Source: Paraburkholderia bryophila
Lineage (GTDB): Bacteria > Pseudomonadota > Gammaproteobacteria > Burkholderiales > Burkholderiaceae
Direction of reading: 5' to 3'
NCBI RefSeq assembly: GCF_013409255.1
Contig: NZ_JACCAS010000001.1
Coordinates: 372,001 to 436,000, forward strand
Length of the DNA stretch: 64,000 nt
The translations under genes and the position numbers were made by a program. The notes below the pieces were generated by a model. That model did no database searches and was not told the DNA's origin. It worked only from the letters and a program-made list of their open reading frames with translations. Each line of letters starts with the position of its first letter. Position 1 is the stretch's first letter. Of the stretch, positions 51,785-62,005 are shown piece by piece.

Positions 51785-53653
51785 ATGGAACCCGCCGTCG
51801 ACACGGTGGCCGATAGCGGCCGCCCCGAGATTGTGTCAACCGACATCGCCATCATCGGCGCCGGCCCGGTCGGCCTGATGATCGCCAACTATCTGGGCCT
51901 GCAAGGCGTGCGCGTCATGCTGCTCGAAAAGCTCGATCAGATCATCGACTATCCGCGCGCTATCGGCCTCGACGATGAAGCCTTGCGCGTGTTCCAGTCC
52001 GTCGGGCTCGCCGAGGAACTGCTGCCGCACACCACGCCGGAACACTGGATGCGTTTCGTCACGCGCACCGGCCACTGCTTTGCTTCGATCGAGCCGCGCA
52101 CCGACGAATTCGGTTGGTCGCGCCGCAACGCATTTATTCAGCCGCTTGCCGATCGCATCCTGTTTCAGGGATTGCAGCGGTTTGCGCAGGTGCAGGTGCG
52201 GTTCGGACACACGGTCGCCGGCTTCACGCAGGACGACACCGGCGTGACGATCGACGCGCACGATGCCAACGGCGCGCGCCAATCGATCCGTGCGGCCTAC
52301 CTGATCGGCGCGGACGGCGGCAACAGCTTCGTGCGCCGCGCGCTCGACGTGCCGTTCGAAGGACGCACCAAGGCGAATCAGTGGATTGTCGTCGACGTAC
52401 GCAATGACCCGATAGGTTCGCCGCACGTCTATATGCATTGCGATCCGGCGCGGCCTTATGTGTCGGCGGCGTTGCCGCACGGTATCCGGCGCTTCGAATT
52501 CATGGTGATGCCGGGCGAGACGGAAGAAGAACTCTCGACGCCGGAGAACATGGCGGCGCTGATCCGCAAGGTGGTCGCCGACCCGGACCAGGTCGACTAC
52601 ATCAGAAAGCGCGTGTACACCCACAATGCGCGCCTGGCGAGCACGTTCCGCGTGAAGCGCGTGCTGCTCGCGGGCGACGCCGCGCACATCATGCCCGTGT
52701 GGCAAGGGCAGGGTTACAACAGCGGTATCCGCGACGCGAACAATCTTGGCTGGAAGCTTGCCATGGTGGTCAAGGGTCTTGCGGGCGACAGTCTGCTCGA
52801 CACCTACACGACGGAGCGCCGCGCCCATGCGCGCTCGATGATCCATCTGTCGGAAGTTGCCGGCGACATCTTTGCGCCGACGAGTCGGCTCGGCACGACG
52901 TTCCGCGACGGCTTCGTGCGCGCGCTCGCCGTGCTGCCGTCGCTCAAGCGCTACTTCGTCGAAATGCGTTTCAAGCCGATGCCGCGCTACGAGTCGGGCG
53001 TGGTGCTGCTGCCTGAGCGTGAGCGTCGCGACGGCCTTCTCGCCCGATTGCTGGAGCGCTCCGGGCATTCGGCGCTCGGTCGCATGCTTGGCCTGATGAG
53101 TGAGAAGCGCGAATCGCTGATCGGCCGTCTGGTGCACGGACGCGATCCGCGAAGCCAGACGCCCGTGGGCCGTCTATTCATTCAGCCCCGCGTTCGAACG
53201 GCGGACGGCGCAACGATGCGTCTCGACGATGCGATCGGCAATCGTTTCGCGATCATCGGCTGGGGTACGGAGCCTACCTTTGGACTGACACCGGAGGCAC
53301 GCGAAACGTGGGAGCGAATCGGCGGCTGCTTCGTGATTGCCAAACCCGATACGCAACTGGCTTATCACGACGACGTGCCGGCAGACGTGATCGCCATCGG
53401 CGACGTAAGCGGGCGGCTGAAGGAGTGGTTCACGCGCGTGCCGGAGTCGGTCGTGCTGCTGCGTCCCGACCGCTTTGTTGCGGGCATCTGCACGCCTCAG
53501 CAGGTGTCGGCCAGCATCGCGGCCCTGGCGGCCAAGCTTGATTCGCGATCACTTGGCACGCCGGTCGTTCAGCACGCAGACAACGAAGCGGGCTGTGCAT
53601 CGACCTATGAAGCAGGCCATGAAGCGCCCGTCGTGAACGAAGTGGGAGCCTGA
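51785..53653 (+). CDS. mhpA: 3-(3-hydroxyphenyl)propionate hydroxylase
   Basis: A 622-residue FAD monooxygenase (EC 1.14.13.127) that hydroxylates 3-(3-hydroxyphenyl)propionate to the 2,3-dihydroxy compound. The FAD motifs are [34 protein letters not shown] and [30 protein letters not shown]. It is longer than the roughly 554-residue E. coli enzyme, mainly through a C-terminal extension ending [29 protein letters not shown] lies before the ATG at 51785. It is the first gene of the operon; mhpB starts one base after its stop. Confidence 0.95.
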   Translation: MEPAVDTVADSGRPEIVSTDIAIIGAGPVGLMIANYLGLQGVRVMLLEKLDQIIDYPRAIGLDDEALRVFQSVGLAEELLPHTTPEHWMRFVTRTGHCFASIEPRTDEFGWSRRNAFIQPLADRILFQGLQRFAQVQVRFGHTVAGFTQDDTGVTIDAHDANGARQSIRAAYLIGADGGNSFVRRALDVPFEGRTKANQWIVVDVRNDPIGSPHVYMHCDPARPYVSAALPHGIRRFEFMVMPGETEEELSTPENMAALIRKVVADPDQVDYIRKRVYTHNARLASTFRVKRVLLAGDAAHIMPVWQGQGYNSGIRDANNLGWKLAMVVKGLAGDSLLDTYTTERRAHARSMIHLSEVAGDIFAPTSRLGTTFRDGFVRALAVLPSLKRYFVEMRFKPMPRYESGVVLLPERERRDGLLARLLERSGHSALGRMLGLMSEKRESLIGRLVHGRDPRSQTPVGRLFIQPRVRTADGATMRLDDAIGNRFAIIGWGTEPTFGLTPEARETWERIGGCFVIAKPDTQLAYHDDVPADVIAIGDVSGRLKEWFTRVPESVVLLRPDRFVAGICTPQQVSASIAALAAKLDSRSLGTPVVQHADNEAGCASTYEAGHEAPVVNEVGA

Positions 53654-53654
53654 C

Positions 53655-54617
53655 ATGCCGATCCTTCTCGAATGCCTGTCCCACACACCACTGCAAGGTT
53701 ATTTCGACCCGGCGCCGGAGATCGTCGCCGAGGTCGAACGTGTGCAGCGCAAAGCCCGCGCGCGTGTTGAAGCGTTCGATCCTGAACTGGTCGTGGCCTT
53801 CGCGCCCGATCACTACAACGGTTTCTTCTACGACGTGATGCCGCAATTCTGTATCGGCATCGCGGCGACGGCGATCGGCGACTTCAACAGTCTCGCGGGG
53901 CCACTCGACGTGCCGCAGGACATCGCGCTGGCAATGGCGGAGAACGTGCTGGCCAATGAGGTCGATGTGTCGGTGTCGTATCGCATGCAGGTCGATCACG
54001 GATGCGCGCAGGCGTTGGAAGTGTTGACGGGCGGTCTCGATCGCTACCCGGTCGTGCCGGTCTTCATCAATTCGGTGGCATCGCCGATGGCCTCGTGCCG
54101 CCGTTCGCGCCTGCTCGGCGACGGCATTGGCCGCTTCCTCTCGCGTACGGACCAGCGTGTGCTCGTCATCGGCTCGGGCGGCATCTCGCACGAGCCGCCC
54201 GTGCCGGAAATCGCAGGCGCCAGCGCGGAGGTCGCCGAACGGCTGATCGCCGGACGCCATCCGTCGGCTGAATCGCGCGCGGCGCGGCAAGCACGCACGG
54301 TCGCCGCAGCGAAGTCGTTCACCGCAGGCGACAGCCATTTGCATCCTCTCAATCCCGACTGGGACCGCGCGTTTCTCGAGCTGCTCGCAGCGGGTGAAAT
54401 CACCGCCGTCGACGGCATGACCAACGGCGCGATCAGTCGCGACGGCGGCAAGTCCGCTCATGAAATCCGCACCTGGATCGCGGCGTTCGGCGCGCTCTCG
54501 GCGTACGGTCCGTATCGCGCATCGATTGATTACTACCGTCCCATTCCCGAATGGATCGCGGGCTTCGGCGCGATGCACGCGCAACCAGAAACACAAGGAG
54601 ACAGTCATGCCCAATGA
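53655..54617 (+). CDS. mhpB: 2,3-dihydroxyphenylpropionate 1,2-dioxygenase
   Basis: A 320-residue class III extradiol dioxygenase (EC 1.13.11.16) that opens the catechol ring meta to give a 2-hydroxy-6-ketononadienedioate. The LigB-type metal and catalytic histidine contexts are visible: LVVAFAPDHYNGFFYDVMPQF, VSYRMQVDHGCAQALEVL and IGSGGISHEPPVPE. The start follows the mhpA stop directly, and its last 11 bases overlap mhpD, so translation is coupled through this part of the operon. Confidence 0.95.
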   Translation: MPILLECLSHTPLQGYFDPAPEIVAEVERVQRKARARVEAFDPELVVAFAPDHYNGFFYDVMPQFCIGIAATAIGDFNSLAGPLDVPQDIALAMAENVLANEVDVSVSYRMQVDHGCAQALEVLTGGLDRYPVVPVFINSVASPMASCRRSRLLGDGIGRFLSRTDQRVLVIGSGGISHEPPVPEIAGASAEVAERLIAGRHPSAESRAARQARTVAAAKSFTAGDSHLHPLNPDWDRAFLELLAAGEITAVDGMTNGAISRDGGKSAHEIRTWIAAFGALSAYGPYRASIDYYRPIPEWIAGFGAMHAQPETQGDSHAQ

Positions 54618-55395
54618 GCCAATCGAACGAACACTGGCCGCCCGTCTGCGCGGTGCCGAACACGCAAGACGGCCCGTCGCGCCGGTGCGCGATGAGATGT
54701 CACCCGACGATGCCGCGCTCGCGTACGCCGTGCAGCGCGCCAACGTCGACGCGCGATGCGCCGCCGGCGAGCGCGTGGTCGGCCGCAAGATCGGTCTCAC
54801 GTCGCCTGCCGTGCAGCGGCAACTCGGTGTCGATCAACCCGACTTCGGCACGCTGTTCGCATCGATGGCTTACGGCGACAACGCGCCGATGCCGCTATCG
54901 CGTCTGATCCAGCCGAAGGTGGAAGCGGAGATCGCGCTCGTGCTTCAGCGCGACCTCGTGCAGGACAGGCACACGTTCGCCGACCTGATCGGCGCGACCG
55001 CCTACGCGCTGGCCGCGATCGAGGTCGTCGACAGCCGGATTCAAAACTGGGACATCCGCTTCGTGGACACCGTCGCCGACAACGCATCGAGCGCGATGTT
55101 CGTACTCGGAAGCCGGCCGGTGCTGCTTTCCGCGATCGATCTCAGCGCCTGCGCGATGACGCTTTCGCAGGACCAGGAGGTGCTGTCGCGCGGCAACGGC
55201 CCGGCATGCCTCGGCAATCCGCTCAACGCCGCCGTCTGGCTTGCCGATCGCATGGTGCAGCTTGGCACGCCCCTTCGCGCCGGCGACATCGTGCTGACGG
55301 GCGCGCTCGGACCCATGGTCACCGTCACAAGTCCCGGCACGTTCACCGCGCAAATCGACGGACTCGGCAGCGTCCGCGCCACTTTCACCGACTGA
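54607..55395 (+). CDS. mhpD: 2-keto-4-pentenoate hydratase
   Basis: A 262-residue enzyme of the fumarylacetoacetase-like superfamily (EC 4.2.1.80) that hydrates 2-hydroxypenta-2,4-dienoate to 4-hydroxy-2-oxovalerate. Conserved stretches are VVGRKIGLTSPAVQRQLGV, DFGTLFASM, IQPKVEAEIALVLQRDL (metal-binding Glu residues), ALAAIEVVDSRIQNW and DIVLTGALGPMVTVTSPGTF. AAGGAG precedes the ATG at 54607, which overlaps the end of mhpB. Confidence 0.95.
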   Translation: MPNEPIERTLAARLRGAEHARRPVAPVRDEMSPDDAALAYAVQRANVDARCAAGERVVGRKIGLTSPAVQRQLGVDQPDFGTLFASMAYGDNAPMPLSRLIQPKVEAEIALVLQRDLVQDRHTFADLIGATAYALAAIEVVDSRIQNWDIRFVDTVADNASSAMFVLGSRPVLLSAIDLSACAMTLSQDQEVLSRGNGPACLGNPLNAAVWLADRMVQLGTPLRAGDIVLTGALGPMVTVTSPGTFTAQIDGLGSVRATFTD

Positions 55396-55404
55396 GGCAT
55401 TCAC

Positions 55405-56346
55405 ATGGCAACCGACAAACTCAAGGCCGCGATCATCGGCTCCGGCAATATCGGCACCGATCTGATGATCAAGATCCTGCGCCACGGCAAGCATCTGGAA
55501 GTGGCCGCGATGGTGGGTATCGACGCGGCGTCCGATGGTCTCGCGCGCGCCGCGCGGCTCGGGGTCGCGACGACGCACGAGGGGGTTCAGGGACTCACGC
55601 GCCTGCCGGTGTTCGACGACATCGACTTCGTGTTCGACGCGACGTCCGCTGGCGCGCACGTCAAGAACGATGCGTTTCTGCGCGCGCTCAAGCCCGGCAT
55701 TCGCCTGATCGACCTCACGCCTGCGGCGATCGGCCCGTACTGCGTGCCGGTTGTGAATCTGGACGCGCATATCGACAGCCTCAACGTCAACATGGTGACC
55801 TGCGGCGGGCAAGCGACCATTCCGATGGTGGCCGCCGTGTCGCGTGTCGCCAGGGTTCACTATGCGGAGATCGTCGCGTCGATCAGCAGCAAGTCGGCCG
55901 GCCCCGGCACGCGCGCGAACATCGACGAGTTCACCGAAACCACGTCGAAGGCGATCGAAGCCGTAGGCGGCGCGCACAAGGGCAAGGCGATCATCGTGCT
56001 GAACCCGGCTGAACCGCCGCTGATGATGCGCGACACGGTCTATGTGCTCTCCGAGCTGGCCGACCTGGCAAAGATCGAAGCATCGATCGAAGCCATGGCC
56101 GTTGCCGTGCAGGCCTACGTGCCGGGCTACCGTCTCAAGCAAAAGGTGCAGTTCGACGAGATTCCCGCTTCGACGCCGCTCAACATCCCCGGCCTCGGCC
56201 GCTTCAGCGGATTGAAAACCTCCGTGTTCATCGAGGTGGAAGGCGCCGCGCACTATCTGCCTGCCTATGCCGGCAATCTCGACATCATGACGTCGGCCGC
56301 GCTCGCAACGGCCGAACGCATGGCTCAATCGCTCGCGAACGCTTAA
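55405..56346 (+). CDS. mhpF: Acetaldehyde dehydrogenase, CoA-acylating
   Basis: A 313-residue NAD-dependent acylating aldehyde dehydrogenase (EC 1.2.1.10) of the BphJ/DmpF type. The cofactor motif is [19 protein letters not shown]; the catalytic cysteine is in [16 protein letters not shown]. In the family it forms a channelling complex with the aldolase encoded next (MhpE), so acetaldehyde is not released. It lies 9 bp after mhpD and 12 bp before mhpE. Confidence 0.95.
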   Translation: MATDKLKAAIIGSGNIGTDLMIKILRHGKHLEVAAMVGIDAASDGLARAARLGVATTHEGVQGLTRLPVFDDIDFVFDATSAGAHVKNDAFLRALKPGIRLIDLTPAAIGPYCVPVVNLDAHIDSLNVNMVTCGGQATIPMVAAVSRVARVHYAEIVASISSKSAGPGTRANIDEFTETTSKAIEAVGGAHKGKAIIVLNPAEPPLMMRDTVYVLSELADLAKIEASIEAMAVAVQAYVPGYRLKQKVQFDEIPASTPLNIPGLGRFSGLKTSVFIEVEGAAHYLPAYAGNLDIMTSAALATAERMAQSLANA

Positions 56347-56358
56347 AGGATCATCGAC

Positions 56359-57381
56359 ATGAGCAAGAAACTCTACATCTCCGACGTCACGCTGCGCGAC
56401 GGCATGCATGCGATCCGTCATCAGTATTCGATCGAGAACGTGCAAGACATTGCCCGCGCATTGGACCGCGCGAAGGTCGACAGCATCGAAGTCGCGCACG
56501 GCGATGGCCTGCAGGGCTCCAGCTTCAACTACGGCTTTGGCGCGCACAGCGATCTGGAGTGGATCGAAGCGGCGGCGGATGTCGTGAGCTACGCCAGGAT
56601 CGCGACGCTGCTCTTGCCCGGCATCGGCACGATTCACGATCTCAAGGCCGCCTACAACGCGGGCGCGCGCGTCGTGCGTGTGGCCACGCATTGCACTGAA
56701 GCGGATATCTCGAAGCAGCACATCGAATACGCGCGCGAACTCGGCATGGACACGGTGGGCTTCCTGATGATGAGCCACATGACGACGCCGGAAAATCTGG
56801 CCGCCGAAGCGAAGAAGATGGAGCGCTACGGCGCGACCTGCATCTACGTGGTGGACTCGGGCGGCGCGATGAACATGAACGATATTCGCGCGCGCTTCAA
56901 GGCCTTCAAGGACGTGCTCGACCCCGCCACGCAGACCGGCATGCACGCGCATCACAACCTGAGCCTCGGCGTGGCGAATTCGATCGTCGCGGTGGAGGAG
57001 GGCTGCGATCGCATCGATGCGAGCCTCGCCGGGATGGGCGCCGGGGCAGGCAACGCGCCGCTCGAAGTATTCATCGCGGCGGCGGAACGGCTCGGATGGC
57101 ATCACGGCACCGACCTCTACACATTGCTCGACGCCGCCGACGACATCGTGAGGCCGCTGCAGGACCGGGCCGTGCGCGTGGATCGCGAGACGCTCGCGTT
57201 GGGTTATGCCGGTGTTTATTCGAGCTTCCTGCGTCACTCGGAAGTCGCGGCGCAGAAGTACGGCCTCAAGACCGTGGACATCCTCGTCGAACTTGGCCGG
57301 CGCCGCATGGTGGGCGGCCAGGAAGACATGATCGTCGATGTTGCGCTGGATCTGAAGCGCGAACTCAACGAAACCCGCTAG
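56359..57381 (+). CDS. mhpE: 4-hydroxy-2-oxovalerate aldolase
   Basis: A 340-residue metal-dependent aldolase (EC 4.1.3.39) of the HMGL/DRE-TIM family. The N-terminal [15 protein letters not shown] carries the catalytic and metal-binding Arg/Asp, [16 protein letters not shown] has the metal His pair, and [15 protein letters not shown] follows. It splits the substrate to pyruvate and acetaldehyde, the latter passing to MhpF. GGATC lies upstream of the ATG. Confidence 0.95.
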   Translation: MSKKLYISDVTLRDGMHAIRHQYSIENVQDIARALDRAKVDSIEVAHGDGLQGSSFNYGFGAHSDLEWIEAAADVVSYARIATLLLPGIGTIHDLKAAYNAGARVVRVATHCTEADISKQHIEYARELGMDTVGFLMMSHMTTPENLAAEAKKMERYGATCIYVVDSGGAMNMNDIRARFKAFKDVLDPATQTGMHAHHNLSLGVANSIVAVEEGCDRIDASLAGMGAGAGNAPLEVFIAAAERLGWHHGTDLYTLLDAADDIVRPLQDRAVRVDRETLALGYAGVYSSFLRHSEVAAQKYGLKTVDILVELGRRRMVGGQEDMIVDVALDLKRELNETR

Positions 57382-57469
57382 TTCGTCACGCCGGTTTGAA
57401 CGGATGCAGTCATAGCCCGCAACGCTATCGCCGCCAAGAGCGATGCTGAACCTATATTGGAGACTTGGT

Positions 57470-58705
57470 ATGAAAACCTCAACACCGGCCCGCGCAAGCG
57501 GCGCCATCACCGTCGGCTTGTGTCTCGTCGTCGCCCTGCTCGAAGGACTCGATCTGCAATCGACCGGCGTCGCGGCGCCGCGCATGGCGCGCGAATTTCA
57601 TCTCGCCGTTGCGCAGATGGGCTGGGCCTTCAGCGTCGGCGCACTAGGCCTGCTACCCGGCGCGGCAATCGGCGGCCGACTCGCGGACCGGCTCGGCCGC
57701 AAGCGCGTGCTGATGCTTGCCGTGGCGCTGTTCGGCCTGTTCTCGCTCGCGACCACTCAGGTGTGGAACTTCGAGAGTCTGCTTGCCATGCGCTTCCTGA
57801 CGGGTCTCGGACTCGGCGCCGCGATGCCGAATCTGATCGCGCTCTGTTCCGAAGCCGCGTCGCCGCATCAGCGCAATACGGCAGTGGGCGCGATGTACTG
57901 CGGCATGCCGTTCGGCGCTGCGATCGCCGCGGTGATCGGGATCGTCAGCCCGGGCGATGAAGGCTGGCGGCACATTTTCTATGTCGGCGGCGTTGGACCG
58001 TTGCTGATTCTGCCCCTGCTCGCGCTCTTCCTGAAGGAATCCGCTCACTTCATCGCGGCCAGATCGAACGAATCCGCCCATCATGAAGCCGCGCCCGGCA
58101 TCGCTCAGGCACTCTGGAAAGAGGGCCGGGCCGGGACAACGCTGGCGCTGTGGATCAGCTTTCTCGGCACGCTGATCGTGCTGTACTTCCTGATCAACTG
58201 GTTGCCGTCGATGGTGCTGAGCCGGGGTCTCACGCGCGTGCAGTCGAGCGTCGTGCAGATGATGTTCAACATCGGCGGCGGCATCGGTGCAATCGTCATT
58301 GCGGGGCTGATGGACCGGATCGGCCGGCGGCCCACCGTCACCGGCATGTATGTCGGGATCGCCGTGGCGCTCGCCGTGCTCGCGAGTGCCGGCTCGAGCG
58401 TGGGCATGGCGCTCGGCGGTTTGCTGGCGGGCCTGTTTCTCGTCGGCGGACAGTCGGTGCTGTATGCGCTCGCCAGCAACATCTATCCGACCCAGGTTCG
58501 TGGCACGGGCGTTGGCGCTGCCGTCGCGGTGGGACGCATGGGCTCGATCCTCGGGCCCTTGATTGCCGGCCAGTTGCTGGCGATCGGGCAGAGCGCGTCG
58601 GTGCTGGTTGCAGCCAGTATTCCGCTGATCGCCGTGGCCGCCATCGCGGCGCTGGTCGTGGTCGCCAGGTTTCCGCGCGGCTCAACCATGGCGGTGGCGC
58701 ACTAG
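57470..58705 (+). CDS. mhpT: 3-(3-hydroxyphenyl)propionate transporter, MFS
   Basis: A 411-residue 12-TM transporter of the aromatic acid:H+ symporter family: LLEGLDLQSTGVAAPRMAREF at TM1, the loop motif GGRLADRLGRKRVLM and MRFLTGLGLGAAMPNLIALCSEAA at TM4. The second loop has DRIGRRPTVTG. GGAGA precedes the ATG at 57470; a frame from 57443 is not needed. It lies 88 bp after mhpE in the same direction and imports the pathway substrate. Confidence 0.92.
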   Translation: MKTSTPARASGAITVGLCLVVALLEGLDLQSTGVAAPRMAREFHLAVAQMGWAFSVGALGLLPGAAIGGRLADRLGRKRVLMLAVALFGLFSLATTQVWNFESLLAMRFLTGLGLGAAMPNLIALCSEAASPHQRNTAVGAMYCGMPFGAAIAAVIGIVSPGDEGWRHIFYVGGVGPLLILPLLALFLKESAHFIAARSNESAHHEAAPGIAQALWKEGRAGTTLALWISFLGTLIVLYFLINWLPSMVLSRGLTRVQSSVVQMMFNIGGGIGAIVIAGLMDRIGRRPTVTGMYVGIAVALAVLASAGSSVGMALGGLLAGLFLVGGQSVLYALASNIYPTQVRGTGVGAAVAVGRMGSILGPLIAGQLLAIGQSASVLVAASIPLIAVAAIAALVVVARFPRGSTMAVAH

Positions 58706-58782
58706 CATCGCGCGCACTGAAATTCCGGATACGGCGGGCTTCTGCCCGCTCCGATACACACGCTGAAACGAGGTAACGTGAA

Positions 58783-59652
58783 ATGACAGTAACGACGAAA
58801 GTTCAAAGCGAAACAGCCACCAGCCAATTCGTGAGCGTCAAGGAAGGCGACGCCGAATTGCGCCTGCACTACAACGATGCCGGCCAGGGTGACGAGACGG
58901 TCGTGATGCTGCACGGGTCCGGTCCCGGCGCGAGCGGTTGGGCCAACTTTAACCGCAATGTCGACGCATTCGTCGACGCCGGCTATCGCGTGATTCTGCT
59001 GGACTGCCCCGGGTGGGGAAAGTCCGATTCCATCGTCTGCCACGGCTCGCGTTCGGAACTGAATGCACGTGTCCTGAAAGGGCTGATGGATGCGATCGAC
59101 ATTGAACGCGTCCACATCGTCGGCAATTCGATGGGCGGTCACAGCGCGGTCGCGTTTGCTCTCGCGAATCCGCAACGCGTCGGCAAGCTGGTGCTGATGG
59201 GCGGCGGTACGGGCGGCCCCAGCCAGTTCGTGCCGATGCCCACGGAAGGCATCAAACTGCTTCAGGCGCTCTACCGTGAACCGACGCTCGACAACCTGAA
59301 ACGGATGTTGAACGTCTTCGTGTTCGACACCAGCACGCTGACCGATGAGCTGATGCAAACGCGCCTGCAAAACATGCTCGCGCGGCGCGATCACCTCGAG
59401 AATTTCGTCAGGAGTCTCGCGGTCAATCCGAAGCAGTTCCCGGACGTAGGCTCGCGTCTGGGCGAGATTTCCGCGCCGGCGCTCGTCATCTGGGGACGCG
59501 ACGACCGCTTCGTGCCCATGGATATCGGGCTGCGTCTCGTGTGGGGCATGCCGAACGCCGACCTGCATGTCTTCGGTCGATGCGGCCACTGGGCGCAGTG
59601 GGAGCACGCTGGGAAGTTTAATCAGATGGTGCTGGAATTCCTGGGGCGTTGA
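58783..59652 (+). CDS. mhpC: 2-hydroxy-6-ketonona-2,4-dienedioate hydrolase
   Basis: A 289-residue alpha/beta hydrolase (EC 3.7.1.14) that cleaves the ring-fission product to succinate and 2-hydroxypentadienoate. Landmarks are [17 protein letters not shown] (oxyanion region), the nucleophile [15 protein letters not shown], the acid in [10 protein letters not shown] and the histidine in [13 protein letters not shown]. It is the last gene of the cluster here, whereas in E. coli mhpC lies between mhpB and mhpD. All pathway steps are therefore present. Confidence 0.95.
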   Translation: MTVTTKVQSETATSQFVSVKEGDAELRLHYNDAGQGDETVVMLHGSGPGASGWANFNRNVDAFVDAGYRVILLDCPGWGKSDSIVCHGSRSELNARVLKGLMDAIDIERVHIVGNSMGGHSAVAFALANPQRVGKLVLMGGGTGGPSQFVPMPTEGIKLLQALYREPTLDNLKRMLNVFVFDTSTLTDELMQTRLQNMLARRDHLENFVRSLAVNPKQFPDVGSRLGEISAPALVIWGRDDRFVPMDIGLRLVWGMPNADLHVFGRCGHWAQWEHAGKFNQMVLEFLGR

Positions 59653-59767
59653 GGCGTTTTTCGACGGAAAGGCAACATAAGCCGCCGCGTTGCGCCGCCC
59701 GACGTGAAGTGTTCCAGCGACGACCCGCATAATGTCGTTCTGGTTCGCTCACCCAAGGCAGCCGAAG

Positions 59768-60688
59768 ATGAACAAGCTTTCAATCATGAAATTCCGTCGC
59801 GCCACGATCAGAACGCGGGCCGCTGCTGTTGTGCTGGCAACGAGTGCGGTCTTGCCCGCGGGGCTCGCGTTCATGTCCACGTCCACGCCCGCATTCGCGC
59901 AAACGCAAAGTGCGAGCGCCTCGCAACCGGCGGCTTCGACGAATCCGCTCAACCCATCAAGGACCCCCATGGCCTCCGTGTTCGCGCCGCACGGCACGCT
60001 CCGCGCGTCGATCAACCTCGGCAATCCGGTGCTGGCCAGTCTCGATCCGGCCACCGGTCGACCGGTCGGCGTATCCGTCGATCTCGCCACCGAATTCGCC
60101 AAACGCCTCGGCGTGCCGCTGCAACTGGTGGCGGTCAAATCGGCGGGGCTGTCGGTCGACAACGTCAATCAGGACAAAGCCGACATCGGCTTCTTCGCCG
60201 TCGATCCGAAACGCGGCGAGGAGATCGCGTTCACGAAGCCTTACGTGCTGATTGAAGGCTTCTATCTGGTGCGCGATGCGTCGCCGATCACCCGCAACGC
60301 GCAGGTCGATCAAACCGGCGTGACCGTCGCGGTCGGCAAGGGCAGCGCCTACGATCTGTTTCTGACGCGCGAGCTTCAGCACGCCACGCTGGTGCGCATT
60401 CCGACTTCGCCGGCGGTCGTGCAGGGTTTTCTGGATCAGCATCTGGACGTGGCCGCGGGCGTCAAACAACAACTTCAGAAAGACGCTGGCCAGACAGGTG
60501 GATTACGCCTGCTCGATCAGCGCTTCATGGTGATCCGTCAGGCGATGGGTGTACCCAAGGCGAGAGGCGATGACGCGGCCGCTTATCTCGCGAGCTTCGT
60601 CGAGGAGATGAAGGCGTCGGGGTTCGTGAAGGCGTCGCTGGCGCGGCATCATATCGACGGCGCGGCCGTCGCGGGTGAGGGCGACTAG
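59768..60688 (+). CDS. Periplasmic amino-acid-type substrate-binding protein
   Basis: About 306 residues from the ATG at 59768 (MNKLSIMKFRRATIRTR). A long signal peptide probably ends at STPAFA near residue 45, followed by a Ser/Ala/Gln-rich linker. The SBP_bac_3 fold is visible: GTLRASINLGNPVLASLDPATGRPVGVSVDLATEFAKRLGVPLQLVAV, ADIGFFAVDPKRGEEIAFTKPYVLIEGFYLV and VTVAVGKGSAYDLFLTREL. No permease or ATPase lies nearby, so it is either an orphan ABC component or a signalling protein. It is downstream of mhpC by 115 bp. Confidence 0.8.
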   Translation: MNKLSIMKFRRATIRTRAAAVVLATSAVLPAGLAFMSTSTPAFAQTQSASASQPAASTNPLNPSRTPMASVFAPHGTLRASINLGNPVLASLDPATGRPVGVSVDLATEFAKRLGVPLQLVAVKSAGLSVDNVNQDKADIGFFAVDPKRGEEIAFTKPYVLIEGFYLVRDASPITRNAQVDQTGVTVAVGKGSAYDLFLTRELQHATLVRIPTSPAVVQGFLDQHLDVAAGVKQQLQKDAGQTGGLRLLDQRFMVIRQAMGVPKARGDDAAAYLASFVEEMKASGFVKASLARHHIDGAAVAGEGD

Positions 60689-61085
60689 CAAGCACCGCTG
60701 TCCGGTCCTCGCCGGTGCGTAACAGACGGCGCGCATGAAGTTTTCACGCGCCGACTTCTTACGCAAACGTTTCCGCGTTTATGATTCAATCTTCATAACG
60801 ATTCAAGATTCATAAACGCGGTGCGCGCCGCAGAACCCGGCAATCGAGCGTCGTTCATACACGTTCAATGCACCGCGCTTATCGCCCTCATCGCGCGTCA
60901 ACTCATGTCCCGCGCATCAATTCCCATCGCCTCACCGGCCGATCAAGCAAAGGCGAAGCCCACTCGCCGCCAAACAGCAATTTTCAGATAGCACTGCGCA
61001 ATTCCCCCTAAGAACTGACCAGCCAACCGTCGCTATGCTCCGGGCTCGGCTTTATCAAATCGTCGTGTCTTTTACGAGGAGATAT
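60689..61085. other. Intergenic region, 397 bp, upstream of the kinase operon
   Basis: No gene is seen. It contains the repeat element at 60773-60821 and ends with a GAGGAG site before the kinase start. It probably holds the promoter and a regulatory site of the right-hand operon. Confidence 0.45.
60773..60821. promoter_or_regulatory. Combined inverted and direct repeat, candidate operator
   Basis: Outer arms CCGCGTTTATGA (60773-60784) and TCATAAACGCGG (60810-60821) are perfectly complementary. Inside, GATTCAATCTTCATAAC is followed by GATTCAAGATTCATAAAC, an imperfect direct repeat of about 18 bp. An array of both symmetries suits cooperative binding by a dimeric regulator better than a terminator, and no T-run follows. 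It lies 85 bases after the preceding stop and 265 before the kinase gene. Confidence 0.55.
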
Positions 61086-61997
61086 ATGGTTGTTCTATTC
61101 GAGCACGATGAGCTGGACGAGGTGCTTCAGCGTCACGATTACGCGCCGCAGGCATCGATGGGTCAGTGCCATGGAACGTTCGGCGAATTGATGCAGGGCG
61201 TATTGCCGGACGACCGGCATATTCTCGTCACGTTGCCGATCAACCTGAAGAGCGTGATCGAATTCAGCGCCGCGCGCACCGACCGGGTGGGCGCGGACGT
61301 CAGTCGCAAGACCAAGGCGTGTCGCGCCGTCGAAGACTACTTGCGCCTCGCCGACCTGCCGCCCGGCGGCCTGCTGAATTTCAGATCGACGTTCCCGGTC
61401 GGCAAGGGGTTGGCGAGTTCCTCCGCCGACATGGTCGCGGCAATCCGCGCGGCGGCCCGTCATTACGGCCAGACGCCCGCGCCGGAGACCATCGAATCGG
61501 TGCTGCGCTTTATCGAACCGACCGACGGCGTGATGTACGACGGCGTCGTGTCGTTCTATCACCGCGAAGTCAAACTCGACGAACAGCTCGGCGCCACGCC
61601 GGGCCTCGCGATCGTGTCCGCCGATCGCGGCGGCGAATGCGACACCGTCGAGTTCAACCGCCGCAAGCACGACATGCCCAGCGCGGTGCGCCATGAGTAC
61701 CGCGACATGCTGGCCGGCATGAAAGAGGCAATCCGCGCGTCCGACCTGCGCACCATCGGCGCGATCGCGACGCGCAGTTGCGACCTGTCGCAAGCGTTCA
61801 ATCCTCATCCGCACATCGACCTCATGCGCGAGTTGCGTGCCGGGACCGACGCGCTCGGCCTCGTGGCGACCCATTCCGGCACCTGCATCGGCCTGCTTTA
61901 CGACGCTGGCGACCCTGAGCGTCACGCCAAAACGGCGCATGTTCAGGCGTCGCTGCGCGCGCTACAGATTGAATCGAGCCAATACACGACGGTATAG
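61086..61997 (+). CDS. GHMP kinase, PduX-like (L-threonine/serine kinase type)
   Basis: A 303-residue GHMP-superfamily kinase. The first motif, GQCHGTFGELMQG (about 26-38), is the form seen in PduX L-threonine kinases. The second, the ATP-binding loop, is PVGKGLASSSADM (about 104-116). The third, near the C-terminus, is GLVATHSGTCIGLLYD. GAGGAG lies 6 bases before the ATG at 61086; an upstream in-frame ATG at 61035 adds non-family residues. PduX makes O-phosphothreonine for cobalamin; here no cobalamin genes are near. It is followed 8 bp later by a PLP enzyme, so it probably phosphorylates an amino-acid hydroxyl for replacement. Confidence 0.82.
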   Translation: MVVLFEHDELDEVLQRHDYAPQASMGQCHGTFGELMQGVLPDDRHILVTLPINLKSVIEFSAARTDRVGADVSRKTKACRAVEDYLRLADLPPGGLLNFRSTFPVGKGLASSSADMVAAIRAAARHYGQTPAPETIESVLRFIEPTDGVMYDGVVSFYHREVKLDEQLGATPGLAIVSADRGGECDTVEFNRRKHDMPSAVRHEYRDMLAGMKEAIRASDLRTIGAIATRSCDLSQAFNPHPHIDLMRELRAGTDALGLVATHSGTCIGLLYDAGDPERHAKTAHVQASLRALQIESSQYTTV

Positions 61998-62005
61998 GAA
62001 TCCAG

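Noticed and set aside
51836..53137. 433-codon minus-strand frame
   Set aside because: It lies entirely inside mhpA on the other strand and has low-complexity His/Arg composition.
54895..57585. 896-codon open frame on the minus strand across mhpD-F-E
   Set aside because: It is antisense to three well-supported mhp genes; the His/Arg/Asp-rich translation has no domain motifs. Such frames arise from GC-rich third positions.
60773..60821. Intrinsic terminator for the binding-protein gene
   Set aside because: The loop is long (25 bases), AT-rich and itself contains a direct repeat, and no T-run follows on either strand.
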